Origin: Allobosea sp. 117
GTDB taxonomy: Bacteria; Pseudomonadota; Alphaproteobacteria; Rhizobiales; Xanthobacteraceae
Length of the DNA: 64,000 nt
Assembly: GCF_000702305.1 (NCBI RefSeq)
Contig: NZ_JNLC01000015.1
Span: forward strand, 296,001-360,000
Direction of reading: 5' to 3'
Both the position numbers and the translations under genes were made by a program. Under the pieces are notes generated by a model that did not search any database, was not told the DNA's origin, and worked only from the letters and a program-made list of their open reading frames with translations. Positions 50,564 through 59,308 of the stretch are shown here, piece after piece (the first letter of the stretch is position 1; each line of letters begins with the position of its first letter).

Positions 50564-52403
50564 GAACACCGAGACCGTCACCCGGCCGAAGGCGCGCGCA
50601 TCAGGCGAGACGTGGCGCGCACTGGCGCCGGCGATCGCCATCGCTCTCGTTGGCGCCGCCGTCATCGGCATCGGTCCCTATGTGCTCGATTCCTATTCGC
50701 TTAGCGTGCTGACGCGATCGCTGCTCTATGCCGCTGTCGCGCTTACCGTGGACCTGCTCTGGGGTTATATGGGCATCCTCACCTTCGGGCAGTCTGCCTT
50801 CTTTGCCGCCGGCGCCTATGCGGCAGGCCTCATCTTCAGCCATGTCGGCTTCAGCCCGGCGACCGCGCCGCTTGCCCTGGTGGGGGGCGTCGTGGTCGCG
50901 CTGGTGCTGGCCGGCATCGTCGGATGGCTCGCCTTCTGGCACGGCGCCACCAACCTTTATGCGTCAGTCATCACGCTCGTCCTGCCGATCGTCTGCACTC
51001 AGCTGATCTTCTCCGGCGGAAACTTCACGGGTTCCAGCAGCGGCCTGTCTGGCTTCGAGAGCTTCGACCTCTCCATGGAGGCCTGGTTCTGGCTGAGCGG
51101 CAGTTTCCTGACCGCCATCACTGCCATGGCGTGGCTGCTCGTCAACAGCGACGCGGGGCGCGTCCTCGTGGCAATCCGGGAGAACGAGCAGCGATGCCAA
51201 TATCTCGGCATCGACACGCCCCGCGTGAAGACGCTGATCTTCTTGCTCTGCGCCGTCATCGGCGCGATCGCCGGCTACATCTTCGCGGGATATGCGATGG
51301 TCGTCTCGCCGGAGCTTGCGGGGTTCGTGTTCGGCACCGAACTCGTCATATGGACCGCGCTCGGAGGTCGGGCGACCTTGATAGGGCCTGTGCTCGGCAC
51401 GCTTCTCGTCGACTACGAGAGCGCTCAACTGAGCGGAGACTACCCGTTCGTCTGGAAGCTGATCATCGGCAGCGCCTTCGTTCTGGTCATCGTCGCTTTT
51501 CCGCGCGGCCTGCTGCCACTGGTCTCCGGCGCGGCATCGCGGATCGGTCGGCATGTGCTGCCGGGCGGAACTGGGGAGCGGGCCGTGTCGGTTCCGCGCC
51601 TGCTCGCCCTGCCGGTCTCCGATGCGCAGGGCACCGAGGCAGGAAGCGGCCCGGCATTGAAGGTCTCCGGCGTGCGCAAGAGCTTCGGCAGCCTCACGGT
51701 GCTGGACGGCATCGATTTCCGCGCCCATGCGGGAGAGCTCGTCAGCCTTGTCGGCCCCAACGGCGCGGGCAAGACGACGCTGATGCGCTGTATCGCGGAT
51801 GGCACGGAAAGGACATCCGGCGAGGTGGTGGTCAACGGCCACGATCTTGGACGCGCCACTCCGGAACGCTGTGTGGCGCTCGGCGTCGGCCGGAAGTTCC
51901 AGACCGCCAACGTATTCGACACGCTCACCGTTGCCGAATGCCTGCGGCTCGCGCGTTCCCGCCATGAGCGGCCCTCGCTCTGGCGCCGCAGGGACGTGCT
52001 CCATCTGCCGGAGGCGTCGCTGCATGTCGTGCGGGTGACCGGGCTGGCCTCGCGGCTCGGGGAAGAGGCGCGTCTGCTCTCGCATGGTCTGAAGCAGGCG
52101 CTGGAGCTGGCGATGGTGTTGGCTCTGGAACCGCGGGTCGTGCTGCTCGACGAGCCCACTGCCGGGCTGACCAAGGCCGAGCGAACGCAGATCGGCAGCA
52201 TCCTTACCGACATCGTTCGGACGCGGGGGCTGTGCGTTCTGCTCGTCGAGCACGACCTCGGTTTTGTCCGGGAGATCAGTTCACGGGTCATCGTGCTGCA
52301 TCAGGGCAGGATTCTGCTCGACGGCTCGGTCGATGACGTGGTGTCATCCGAACTCGTCGCCAGCGTCTACACCGGCGCGGTCAATCTGGAGCACACCGCA
52401 TGA
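50556..52403 (+). CDS. Fused ABC permease-ATPase (LivM-LivG)
   Basis: A 615-residue protein. Residues 1-330 are a LivM-type permease (GYMGILTFGQSAFFAAGAYAAG; coupling loop VAIRENEQRCQYLGID). After a linker of about 35 residues, residues 367-615 form a LivG-type ATPase with Walker A GPNGAGKTT at 400-408, signature LSHGLKQALELAMVLA and Walker [13 protein letters not shown]. Start GTG 50556 has GGAAGGA upstream. Operon 1 encodes the same two parts separately, so the fusion is a clear difference between the two importers. Such fusions are known in this transporter class. Confidence 0.9.
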   Translation: MLENTETVTRPKARASGETWRALAPAIAIALVGAAVIGIGPYVLDSYSLSVLTRSLLYAAVALTVDLLWGYMGILTFGQSAFFAAGAYAAGLIFSHVGFSPATAPLALVGGVVVALVLAGIVGWLAFWHGATNLYASVITLVLPIVCTQLIFSGGNFTGSSSGLSGFESFDLSMEAWFWLSGSFLTAITAMAWLLVNSDAGRVLVAIRENEQRCQYLGIDTPRVKTLIFLLCAVIGAIAGYIFAGYAMVVSPELAGFVFGTELVIWTALGGRATLIGPVLGTLLVDYESAQLSGDYPFVWKLIIGSAFVLVIVAFPRGLLPLVSGAASRIGRHVLPGGTGERAVSVPRLLALPVSDAQGTEAGSGPALKVSGVRKSFGSLTVLDGIDFRAHAGELVSLVGPNGAGKTTLMRCIADGTERTSGEVVVNGHDLGRATPERCVALGVGRKFQTANVFDTLTVAECLRLARSRHERPSLWRRRDVLHLPEASLHVVRVTGLASRLGEEARLLSHGLKQALELAMVLALEPRVVLLDEPTAGLTKAERTQIGSILTDIVRTRGLCVLLVEHDLGFVREISSRVIVLHQGRILLDGSVDDVVSSELVASVYTGAVNLEHTA

Positions 52404-53101
52404 GCGCGGCGCTCCATGTCTCGGACCTGACCTGCGGCTATGGCGAGTCCGTCGTCATTCAAGACCTCTCGTTCGATCTCGCACATGGGGAAATCCTCGC
52501 CGTGCTTGGCAAGAACGGCATGGGAAAATCGACTCTCCTTCGCACGATCATGGGCTTCCTGCGCAAGCAGACAGGCCGGGTTGAGCTGAACGGGCGGGAT
52601 ATCAGTGTGGCGGCACCATACCGGATCGCGCGGCTCGGCGTCGGTTATGTCGCGCAAGAGAAGGCCCTGTTCCAGGACCTGACGGTCGAGGAGAATATCC
52701 GTCTCGCAGTGCATGGGCGCTCCTATGCGCAAGCGCTCGATGCGGTGAAGAAGGTCTTCCCCTTCCTGCTGGAGCGCCGCTCGCAGCGTGCGGGAACACT
52801 CAGCGGCGGTGAGCAGAAGATGCTTCTCATGGCCCGCACGCTCGCAACGGGTGCCCGGGTCATGCTCGTCGACGAGATTACTGAAGGGCTACAGCCGAAG
52901 ATGGTGGCACGGATCGGCGATGCTGTCCGGCAGGCGCGCGAGGTCCACGGCGCCAGCTTCCTCGTCGTCGAGCAGCATCTCGGCTTCGCTCTCGACGTTG
53001 CCGATCGCTACCTCGTTATCCAGAACGGCGAAATCATCCTCTCGGGAGACTGCCGCGAATCCGGCGCATCGAGTCAAATCGCCAAATATCTCAGCCTCTA
53101 G
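52400..53101 (+). CDS. Branched-chain/amide-type ABC ATPase (LivF-like)
   Basis: A 233-residue ATPase: Walker A GKNGMGKST at residues 37-45, signature LSGGEQKMLLMART. Walker B reads VMLVDEITEGLQP, with Ile-Thr in place of the usual Pro-Ser/Thr after the catalytic Glu, a mild variation. It overlaps the fused protein's stop as ATGA and completes the operon 2 importer. Confidence 0.92.
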   Translation: MSAALHVSDLTCGYGESVVIQDLSFDLAHGEILAVLGKNGMGKSTLLRTIMGFLRKQTGRVELNGRDISVAAPYRIARLGVGYVAQEKALFQDLTVEENIRLAVHGRSYAQALDAVKKVFPFLLERRSQRAGTLSGGEQKMLLMARTLATGARVMLVDEITEGLQPKMVARIGDAVRQAREVHGASFLVVEQHLGFALDVADRYLVIQNGEIILSGDCRESGASSQIAKYLSL

Positions 53102-53108
53102 GTCGCCC

Positions 53109-53852
53109 ATGCTCAAGCTCAACACATTCTCGATCGTTGCCCGCTGCCCACGAACCGGCAATCTCGGCGTGGCGGTCGCGACCGCCGTCCCGGCGGTCGG
53201 AGCGACCTGCCCCCATACGCGGGCGGGCGTTGGAGCTGCGTCGACGCAATCCTGGATCAACCCTTATCTCGCGATGGACGTGCTGGACGCGATCGCCTCC
53301 GGCCTCGACGCCGAGACGGCTCTTGCCAGGATCATAGCCTGCGATCCGGCGAAGGAGGTGCGCCAGATCGGCGTGGTCGACGCATCCGGAATCGCTGCAG
53401 CCTGGTCGGGCGACCAGTGCACACCTTGGTACGGACAGCATGTCGGGCCGGGCTATGCGGTTCAGGGCAATATGCTGACCGGACCCGAAACGCTGGAGGC
53501 GATGGTCGCGGCCTTCGAGGGCAGCGAGGGCGAGGCGCTGGACGAGCGGCTGATCCGCGCGCTGGAGGCGGGCGACGCGCATGGCGGCGACAAGCGCGGC
53601 AAGCAATCCGCCGCTCTGCGCGTACAGGCCGAGGAAGCTTATCTGCTGGTGGACCTGCGCGCCGATGAACACCCCTCGCCGGTGCAGGAGCTGCGCAGGA
53701 TTCTGGAAATCGCCCGATTGCAGCTCATACCGTTCATTGCGGGAATGCCGAAGCGCCGCGAAGCAGCGGGACGCTCGCCCCCGGAAGTCGAACGTCTTCT
53801 AGCGCTGTCTCCGCCCGATCGCCCTGGCGGCGGGGGTGCCTATTCGGGTTGA
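53109..53852 (+). CDS. DUF1028 protein (Ntn-hydrolase-like)
   Basis: A 247-residue DUF1028 member. Typical segments are FSIVARCPRTGNLGVAVATAVPAVG, HTRAGVGAASTQSWINPYLA and YAVQGNMLTGPETLEAM. The fold is related to N-terminal-nucleophile hydrolases, and members often sit beside amidase, peptidase or ABC genes. ATG 53109 follows the LivF-like gene by seven bases, so it is the last gene of operon 2. A hydrolase for the imported amide or its product is plausible but unproven. Confidence 0.85.
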   Translation: MLKLNTFSIVARCPRTGNLGVAVATAVPAVGATCPHTRAGVGAASTQSWINPYLAMDVLDAIASGLDAETALARIIACDPAKEVRQIGVVDASGIAAAWSGDQCTPWYGQHVGPGYAVQGNMLTGPETLEAMVAAFEGSEGEALDERLIRALEAGDAHGGDKRGKQSAALRVQAEEAYLLVDLRADEHPSPVQELRRILEIARLQLIPFIAGMPKRREAAGRSPPEVERLLALSPPDRPGGGGAYSG

Positions 53853-53934
53853 AGATATCGGTGCGATCATGCTGCCGGTATCGACACCAGCGAAATGACG
53901 CGCCGTTTTGATGGGTCATGATGCGGCTGGAGCC

Positions 53935-54310
53935 CGAGTGGCATCGTCCAAGCCGCCGTTCCCTTCCTGCAGTGTCACGATGAGGCCGGCATCCGCGCAC
54001 GCCTTGATCGGCTCTCCGTCGAAGTAGCCGCGGTCGGCAATGACATGGAGCCCATCGGTGCCGAGCGTCTACTGCGCGGCCTTGGCCATAGGCGCCAACT
54101 GGGCGCGGTCATTGCGGATGTTGGTCACCTCGTGCGTCACGATCAGATGACGCTCCGTCTCCACCGCGACCTGGACGTTGTACCCCACGACGCCAGCTTC
54201 GTCCGCTTGTCGCCATGGAGCGTGCGTCCGGATCGGTCAACGAAACCTGCTGGTCGGGTGATTGCCGTATCAGTTGGTCCAGCGCATAGAGCCGAACCAT
54301 CTCCTGTATG
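53935..54310 (-). pseudogene. IS1182-like transposase remnant
   Basis: Reading minus strand: MVRLYALDQLIRQ, SLTDPDARSMATSG, then after a frameshift near 54205 GVVGYNVQVAVETERHLIVTHEVTN, NDRAQLAPMAKAAQ, an in-frame stop (54071-54069), then DGLHVIADRGYFDGEPIKACADAG and VTLQEGNGG. This is the central DDE region of an IS1182-type transposase. Both ends, and any terminal inverted repeats, are missing. It separates amide operon 2 from the sugar-acid cluster. 53853-53934 holds nothing recognisable. Confidence 0.8.
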
Positions 54311-54332
54311 AGCCGGCCGATCTAGCTACGGC

Positions 54333-55445
54333 TCAGCTTAGCAGGCCCGTAGTCGTCGCGCGGATCCGTTCGAAGTCAATCTCGACGCCAAGACCTGGCC
54401 GATCCGGGACGCGCACCATGCCTGTCGGGTCGACGACGAGATCGTCGACCAAGCCGTACTTCTGCACATCGTCGGGCAGGATCACCTCGAAAAATTCCGC
54501 ATTGGGAATGCCGCACATGATGTGCAGATTGGCGACATTGTTCAGCGAATTGCCGCCATGGTGGATCTCGAAGGACATCCGGAACGCTTCGGCGAGATGG
54601 GCGCCTTTCACGCAGGCGGTAATGCCGCCCTTCACGGCAACGTCGCCGCGCAAATAGTCGGTCGCCTCGGCCGTGATCCACGGCGCGTAGGCGTGGAAGC
54701 CGCCGGGCGAGAATTCGGTCGCGAGGATCGGAATGTCCAGCTTCTGGCGCAGCTTCGCGCTGTTGTAGAGGTCTTCCTCGGCGAGCGGATCCTCGAACCA
54801 GTAGAAGCCCATTTCCTCGATCGCGCGACCCACCCGCACCGCCTCGGTATAGGTGTACATCCAGGTTGAATCGAGCATCAGCCGGTAGTCGTCGCCGACC
54901 GCCTTGCGCACTGCGGCGCAGACGGCGATGTCACCCTGCCAGCCCTTCCGCGGCGGGTGGATCTTGTAGGCGTGATAGCCGCGCGCCTTGGTCTCGAGCG
55001 CCTCCTCGACATACTCGGAAATCTCGTTGTGGCCCGGCGAGCTGGCATAGGCCGGTACCACGGTGCGATGGCCGCCGATCAGCCGGTAGATGGGAAGGCC
55101 GGCGATCTTGCCGGCGAGGTCCCACAGCGCCACGTCGACCGCGCCGATGCAGCGCCAGGTGGTGGAACGGAAGCGCTTACAGATTGCCTGGTGCAGCGCC
55201 TCGCGATCAAGCGGATCGCGGCCGAGGAGGATCGGCTTCAGGGTCTGCACCAGCGAAAGGGCATCGAGCTCGGACGACTTGGTGATCGAGCCGAGGAAGG
55301 CGTGCCCCTCCAACCCCGCGTCGGTGCTGATGGTGACGAGCCCGAGCGTCGCTACCCCGCGGGTGGGGGCGTTGTGCGGGCCAAAGGTCAGGGTGCGGAT
55401 GCCGCGCTGCTCGAACTGGGTAACGGTGAGATCGACGATCTTCAT
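54333..55445 (-). CDS. Enolase-superfamily (mandelate racemase type) sugar-acid dehydratase
   Basis: A 370-residue protein. Likely acid/base residues are Lys161-x-His163 in YKIHPP; metal ligands Asp192 (LMLDSTWMY), Glu218 (WFEDPLAEED) and Glu244 (LATEFSPGG); His296 in EIHHGGNS. The pattern fits dehydration of sugar acids to 2-keto-3-deoxy acids. It overlaps the Ldh-type gene upstream by one base (TGATG) and belongs to the minus arm of the sugar-acid cluster. Confidence 0.88.
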   Translation of the reverse strand: MKIVDLTVTQFEQRGIRTLTFGPHNAPTRGVATLGLVTISTDAGLEGHAFLGSITKSSELDALSLVQTLKPILLGRDPLDREALHQAICKRFRSTTWRCIGAVDVALWDLAGKIAGLPIYRLIGGHRTVVPAYASSPGHNEISEYVEEALETKARGYHAYKIHPPRKGWQGDIAVCAAVRKAVGDDYRLMLDSTWMYTYTEAVRVGRAIEEMGFYWFEDPLAEEDLYNSAKLRQKLDIPILATEFSPGGFHAYAPWITAEATDYLRGDVAVKGGITACVKGAHLAEAFRMSFEIHHGGNSLNNVANLHIMCGIPNAEFFEVILPDDVQKYGLVDDLVVDPTGMVRVPDRPGLGVEIDFERIRATTTGLLS

Positions 55446-56530
55446 CAGGCCGACCTCGCATGCGCCGGCGCCCCCGGCTCCAGGATGGAGGATAGCGGCT
55501 CTGCGCCAACCTCACGTCCGGCGGTGACGATGTCCGACCAGCTCTTGGCGTCTATGGGAATGCCATGATCGCGACGCTCCTTCGTGGTCGCGGCCTCGAC
55601 ATCGCCGGGCAGCAGGACCTCCGCATTGCCGCCGCTTCGCACCCAGCCGACGAAGGTGTCGATCTCGGGGGAGAGCGTGTCGGCTGTGCCGAGTCGCTCG
55701 GGCGAGATCAGGATCGAGAGCATGCAGTTGATGGTCGAGTTGCGCCGCTTCGGACCGGATTGCGTCTTCCCGCCAGTCAGGGCGGCACCGAGCAATTCGC
55801 AGGCGAAGGACAGACCCCAGCCCTTGTGGTCGCCGAACGGCAGCAGGATGCCCTTGGGCTGGCCGAACAGGACCGAGGGATCGGTGGTCGGCTCGCCCGC
55901 CGCCGTGAGCAGCGCGCCCGGCGGCAGCGGCTTGCCTTGGTTCATGGCGACGCGCACCTTGCCGACCGCGAGCTTGCTGGTGGCGAAGTCGAGGATGACG
56001 GGTAGCTTGCCATCGCGGGGAATGCCCACCGCGAACGGGTTGGTGCCGACCCGCGCGGCGACGCCCCCAAAGGGCGCGACCGAGGGATCGCTCACGACAT
56101 TGACGAAATGGATCGACACCAGCCCTGCATCGGCGCACTGCTCCGCCCAGTGACCGATGCGACCCACATGGTGGCTGTTGCGCAGGCCGATGAGCGCGAC
56201 GCCGTTTTCTTGCGCCTTTGCAATGCCGATTTCCATGGCGTCGTGCGCCATCACCTGTCCATAGCCGCCATTGCCATCGCAGATCAGGAAGCTGTCGGTC
56301 TCATTGACCCGGCTAAGCACTTGATTGGCGAGCAGGTCTCCGCATTTCAGGTTTCGGATGTAGACCGGGATCGAACCGACCCCATGGGAGTCGTGACCAC
56401 GCAGATTGGAGGCGACGAGATGTTGCGCGATCAGCGACGCCTCGCGCTCGGACGAGCCGGCGGCGCGGAAGATGTCGACGACGAAGTCGTGCAGCTTGGT
56501 TTCGTCGACGAGAACGTTCTGCGTCGCCAC
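55445..56530 (-). CDS. Ldh-family (malate/L-lactate dehydrogenase type 2) oxidoreductase
   Basis: A 361-residue NAD(P)-dependent oxidoreductase of the YlbC/ComC/AllD family. SNLRGHDSHGVGSIPVYIRNL carries the conserved His, NSHHVGRIGHWAEQ the substrate-site histidines and GVAARVGTNPFAVGIP the nucleotide region. GTG 56530 is set by AGGAG six bases upstream. It interconverts 2-hydroxy acids and 2-keto acids. Coupled to the enolase-type dehydratase gene, it probably oxidises or reduces a sugar-acid intermediate. Confidence 0.88.
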   Translation of the reverse strand: MATQNVLVDETKLHDFVVDIFRAAGSSEREASLIAQHLVASNLRGHDSHGVGSIPVYIRNLKCGDLLANQVLSRVNETDSFLICDGNGGYGQVMAHDAMEIGIAKAQENGVALIGLRNSHHVGRIGHWAEQCADAGLVSIHFVNVVSDPSVAPFGGVAARVGTNPFAVGIPRDGKLPVILDFATSKLAVGKVRVAMNQGKPLPPGALLTAAGEPTTDPSVLFGQPKGILLPFGDHKGWGLSFACELLGAALTGGKTQSGPKRRNSTINCMLSILISPERLGTADTLSPEIDTFVGWVRSGGNAEVLLPGDVEAATTKERRDHGIPIDAKSWSDIVTAGREVGAEPLSSILEPGAPAHARSA

Positions 56531-56600
56531 GATGAACTCCTGTGTGATTGGGACCGGCCACGGCTTCCACGGCGCGCGGACGCTCGCTGGCGATGCCGGA

Positions 56601-56631
56601 GCGGCGGGCAGGGCTGTCCCCTGCGCGCCGC
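56601..56631 (-). repeat. Inverted repeat after the peptide-type binding-protein gene
   Basis: GCAGGG (56608-56613) pairs with CCCTGC (56619-56624), extended outward by GCGGCG (56601-56606) with CGCCGC (56626-56631). It lies in the 122-base gap between the DppA-like and Ldh genes and may stabilise the upstream mRNA. Confidence 0.5.
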
Positions 56632-56652
56632 CGGACAACACGCAGGCGCGGC

Positions 56653-58131
56653 TCAGTTCACCTTGATCGGGGCAAGGTAGGGGGCCTCGATCGGCGAGAA
56701 TTGCAGGCCGGAAATATTCGAGCGTGTCACATAGACGATCTTGAGATCGCCCCAGAAAATGCCGACGGCATCGTCCCAGATCATCTCGGTGGCCTTCGCG
56801 TAGAGCTCCTTGCGCTTGTTCTGGTCGCTTTCGGCCTTGGCCGCCAGCAGCAGCTTATCGAGCTCCGGATTGGCGTAGTTCATCTCCTTGTTCGCCGAGT
56901 AATAGAGGCGGCCCACCGTGTAGTCGGCATCCAGCGTCAGCGCCGGGTTCGACGACAGCACCATGTCCCAGTTCATCTCGCGGAAGTTCTGGGTGAAGAT
57001 GGCGCGCTCCTGCTCCAGCGGCCGCACCTTCACGCCGATGGCGTCCCAATAGGAGATGAAGGTCTGCGCGAAGTCGGAAATGCCTGGGAAGAAGTTCTGG
57101 CCGAACAGGATGCTGGTCTGAAAGCCTTCCGGCAGCCCGGCCTCCGCGAGCAGCGCCTTCGCCTTGGCGGGATCATAGGCATAGGGATCGAGCGGGGTGA
57201 AACCGAAGACGGTCTCAGGGATCACGTTGCGCGCGGGCGTGCCCGTCTCCGGCTTCAGATCGCGCAGCACCTTCGCGGTGTCGATGGCATGCCACATGGC
57301 GCGGCGCACGCGCGCATCGCCGAACGGCTTGCGCGCCGCATTGAACCAGATGTAGCCGTAGGTGGCGCTGGGCACGACGTCGACCTTCACGGCACGGTCA
57401 CCGCGCAACTGGGCGAGTTCGTCGTCGGAGAACGCCCAGGCGATGTCGACCTCGCCATTGAGGATCGCCGTCACTCGCGCGGTCTGCTCGGGGATATTGA
57501 CGAACTGCAGGCCTTCGATCTTCGGCTTCGTACCCCAATAGTCGGGGTTCGCCGTCACGGTCAGGCTGTCGCCCGGCGCAAAGCTCTTGATCTTGAACGG
57601 GCCGGTTCCGGGCAGCACGACGCCTGCGCCATATTCGTCCGGCACCTTCGCGCCGACCGCCTCGGACGGCGCGATCGACAGGAACGAGGTGATGCGCAGG
57701 AATGGGCCAACCGGGTTCTTGAGATGGATGACGACGGTCTGCTTGTCCGGCGTGTCGATGCTCTCCAGTACCTTCCATTGGCTGGCGAGGCCGCCCTTGG
57801 CGCGCGACAGACGCTCTGCCGAGGCTTTGACGTCGGCGGAATCGAACTCGCTGCCGTCGTGGAATTTCACGCCTGCGCGCAGCTTGAACTCCCAGGTCTT
57901 GTCGTCGATCTGCCGCCAGCTCTCGGCCAGAACGGGGACCGGTTGGTCGCCGTCGAATTTCACCAGCGTTTCGAAGATCTGGCGCGCGACTAGGACCGAC
58001 TCGCGCAGCAGTGCATTGGGTCCATGCGGATCGATGTCGATGATGGTTCGCGGCGGCGACACCTTCACCACCTGGGCAGTGGCGGTGGTCGAGACCAGCG
58101 CCGCAACCAAGGCGAACAGAAGCCTCCTCAT
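56653..58131 (-). CDS. Peptide/opine-type ABC solute-binding protein (family 5)
   Basis: A 492-residue DppA/OppA-class receptor with a signal peptide (LLFALVAALVSTTATAQ). Typical segments are ESWRQIDDKTWEFKLRAGVKFHDGSEF, LPGTGPFKIKSFAPGD and DARVRRAMWHAIDT. ATG 58131 has GGGAGGAGC upstream. Its ATPases are encoded at 62775-64000 on the other strand; its permeases are not in this window and may lie beyond the right end. In this setting the ligand may be a sugar acid or glycoside, not a peptide. Confidence 0.9.
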   Translation of the reverse strand: MRRLLFALVAALVSTTATAQVVKVSPPRTIIDIDPHGPNALLRESVLVARQIFETLVKFDGDQPVPVLAESWRQIDDKTWEFKLRAGVKFHDGSEFDSADVKASAERLSRAKGGLASQWKVLESIDTPDKQTVVIHLKNPVGPFLRITSFLSIAPSEAVGAKVPDEYGAGVVLPGTGPFKIKSFAPGDSLTVTANPDYWGTKPKIEGLQFVNIPEQTARVTAILNGEVDIAWAFSDDELAQLRGDRAVKVDVVPSATYGYIWFNAARKPFGDARVRRAMWHAIDTAKVLRDLKPETGTPARNVIPETVFGFTPLDPYAYDPAKAKALLAEAGLPEGFQTSILFGQNFFPGISDFAQTFISYWDAIGVKVRPLEQERAIFTQNFREMNWDMVLSSNPALTLDADYTVGRLYYSANKEMNYANPELDKLLLAAKAESDQNKRKELYAKATEMIWDDAVGIFWGDLKIVYVTRSNISGLQFSPIEAPYLAPIKVN

Positions 58132-58188
58132 CTTGCTCCTCCCAGCGGATTCTTGTCGCCTTCGTTCGGCGAGGAGCGCACTGAAACG

Positions 58189-58241
58189 TATTTGTAACTT
58201 AGGTGTCAAGCTATGGGCTAAAATTTGGTTGTTATTTGTAA
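58189..58241. promoter_or_regulatory. Repeated TATTTGTAA elements in the divergent promoter region
   Basis: TATTTGTAA occurs at 58189-58197 and again at 58233-58241, 44 bases apart (about four helical turns), between the divergent dppA-like and 2-hydroxyacid dehydrogenase genes. A related ACAAATA (reverse TATTTGT) lies at 60125-60131 before the GntR-type gene. They may be GntR operator half-sites. Confidence 0.4.
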
Positions 58242-58360
58242 TATGGCTATCTCCTAGGCAAACAATATGATGCAGAAGCCGCAAAATGCGGCCTCGCAAC
58301 GATATTTTGCCGCAGTGCGGCGCAGCCTTCCCTGACCTGCCATGACAAATTGGGTGACTG

Positions 58361-59284
58361 ATGCAGAAGAAAGGTCGCGTGCTTCAACTCGGGGCATTGC
58401 CGGACAACGCGATTGCGGCCCTGAGGACCCGATTTGACCTGGTCGCCTTCGCTGATGAAGCAGCGGCCATATCCGCCGCACCCGAGCTCGCCGACGTGCA
58501 AGGGCTGGCAACGAGCGGCAAGGCGACGATCGGCGCTCCTCTCCTGGAATGCCTGCCGGCACTGAAGATCATCTCCTGCCTCGGCGCGGGCACCGAGGGC
58601 ATCGACACTGAAGCGGCGGGGGAACGGAACATCGCGGTGCGGACGACCTCGCACGTGCTCGCGGGCGACGTCGCCGACATTGCCACAGGCCTTATCATCG
58701 CGACCGCGCGCGATCTCCTGGGCGCCGATCGCTTTGTCCGGTCGGGGGCCTGGTCGACCGCCAGATATCCGCTCGCGCGCTCGCTCGGGAAAGCGCGGCT
58801 CGGCATCGTGGGGCTCGGCGCGATCGGGAGCGCGCTGGCCAGCCGCGCGCAGGCGTTCGGCATGGCGATCGGCTACCACACCCGCCGGGTGGTGCCGCAC
58901 GCGCCGCACCAGCATTTCCAGAGCGTGATCGACCTCGCGACCTGGTGCGATTTCCTCGCCTTGTGCTGTCCCGGCGGACCGTCGACCTATCGCCTCGTGA
59001 GTACGGAGGTGTTGAGCGCGCTGGGGCCGAACGGCTTCCTGATCAATGTCGCGCGCGGCTCGGTCGTCGACGAGACGGCGCTGGCGGCAGCGCTGCAGAC
59101 CGGGGCAATCGCCGGCGCCGGCCTCGACGTGTTCGAGCAGGAGCCGCACCCGCACCCAGCGCTGCTCGACAACCCGAAAACCATGGTTCTGCCGCATATC
59201 GGCAGCGCGACACGGCAGACCCGTGACGCCATGGCCCAAGCAATGGTGGAAGCGCTGGTCGAGCGCCTGGGCGGAGACGCCTAG
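58361..59284 (+). CDS. D-2-hydroxyacid dehydrogenase (hydroxypyruvate/glyoxylate reductase type)
   Basis: A 307-residue NAD(P)-dependent enzyme. The nucleotide motif is GIVGLGAIG near residue 150. Catalytic Arg is in NVARGSVVDE, Glu in GAGLDVFEQEP and His in LPHIGSAT. The family reduces 2-keto acids such as hydroxypyruvate, glyoxylate or 2-ketogluconate. It starts from the promoter region shared with the binding-protein gene and is followed by the converging GntR gene. Confidence 0.9.
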   Translation: MQKKGRVLQLGALPDNAIAALRTRFDLVAFADEAAAISAAPELADVQGLATSGKATIGAPLLECLPALKIISCLGAGTEGIDTEAAGERNIAVRTTSHVLAGDVADIATGLIIATARDLLGADRFVRSGAWSTARYPLARSLGKARLGIVGLGAIGSALASRAQAFGMAIGYHTRRVVPHAPHQHFQSVIDLATWCDFLALCCPGGPSTYRLVSTEVLSALGPNGFLINVARGSVVDETALAAALQTGAIAGAGLDVFEQEPHPHPALLDNPKTMVLPHIGSATRQTRDAMAQAMVEALVERLGGDA

Positions 59285-59308
59285 CGCGGCCGGGGCACGG
59301 AGCCTCGA

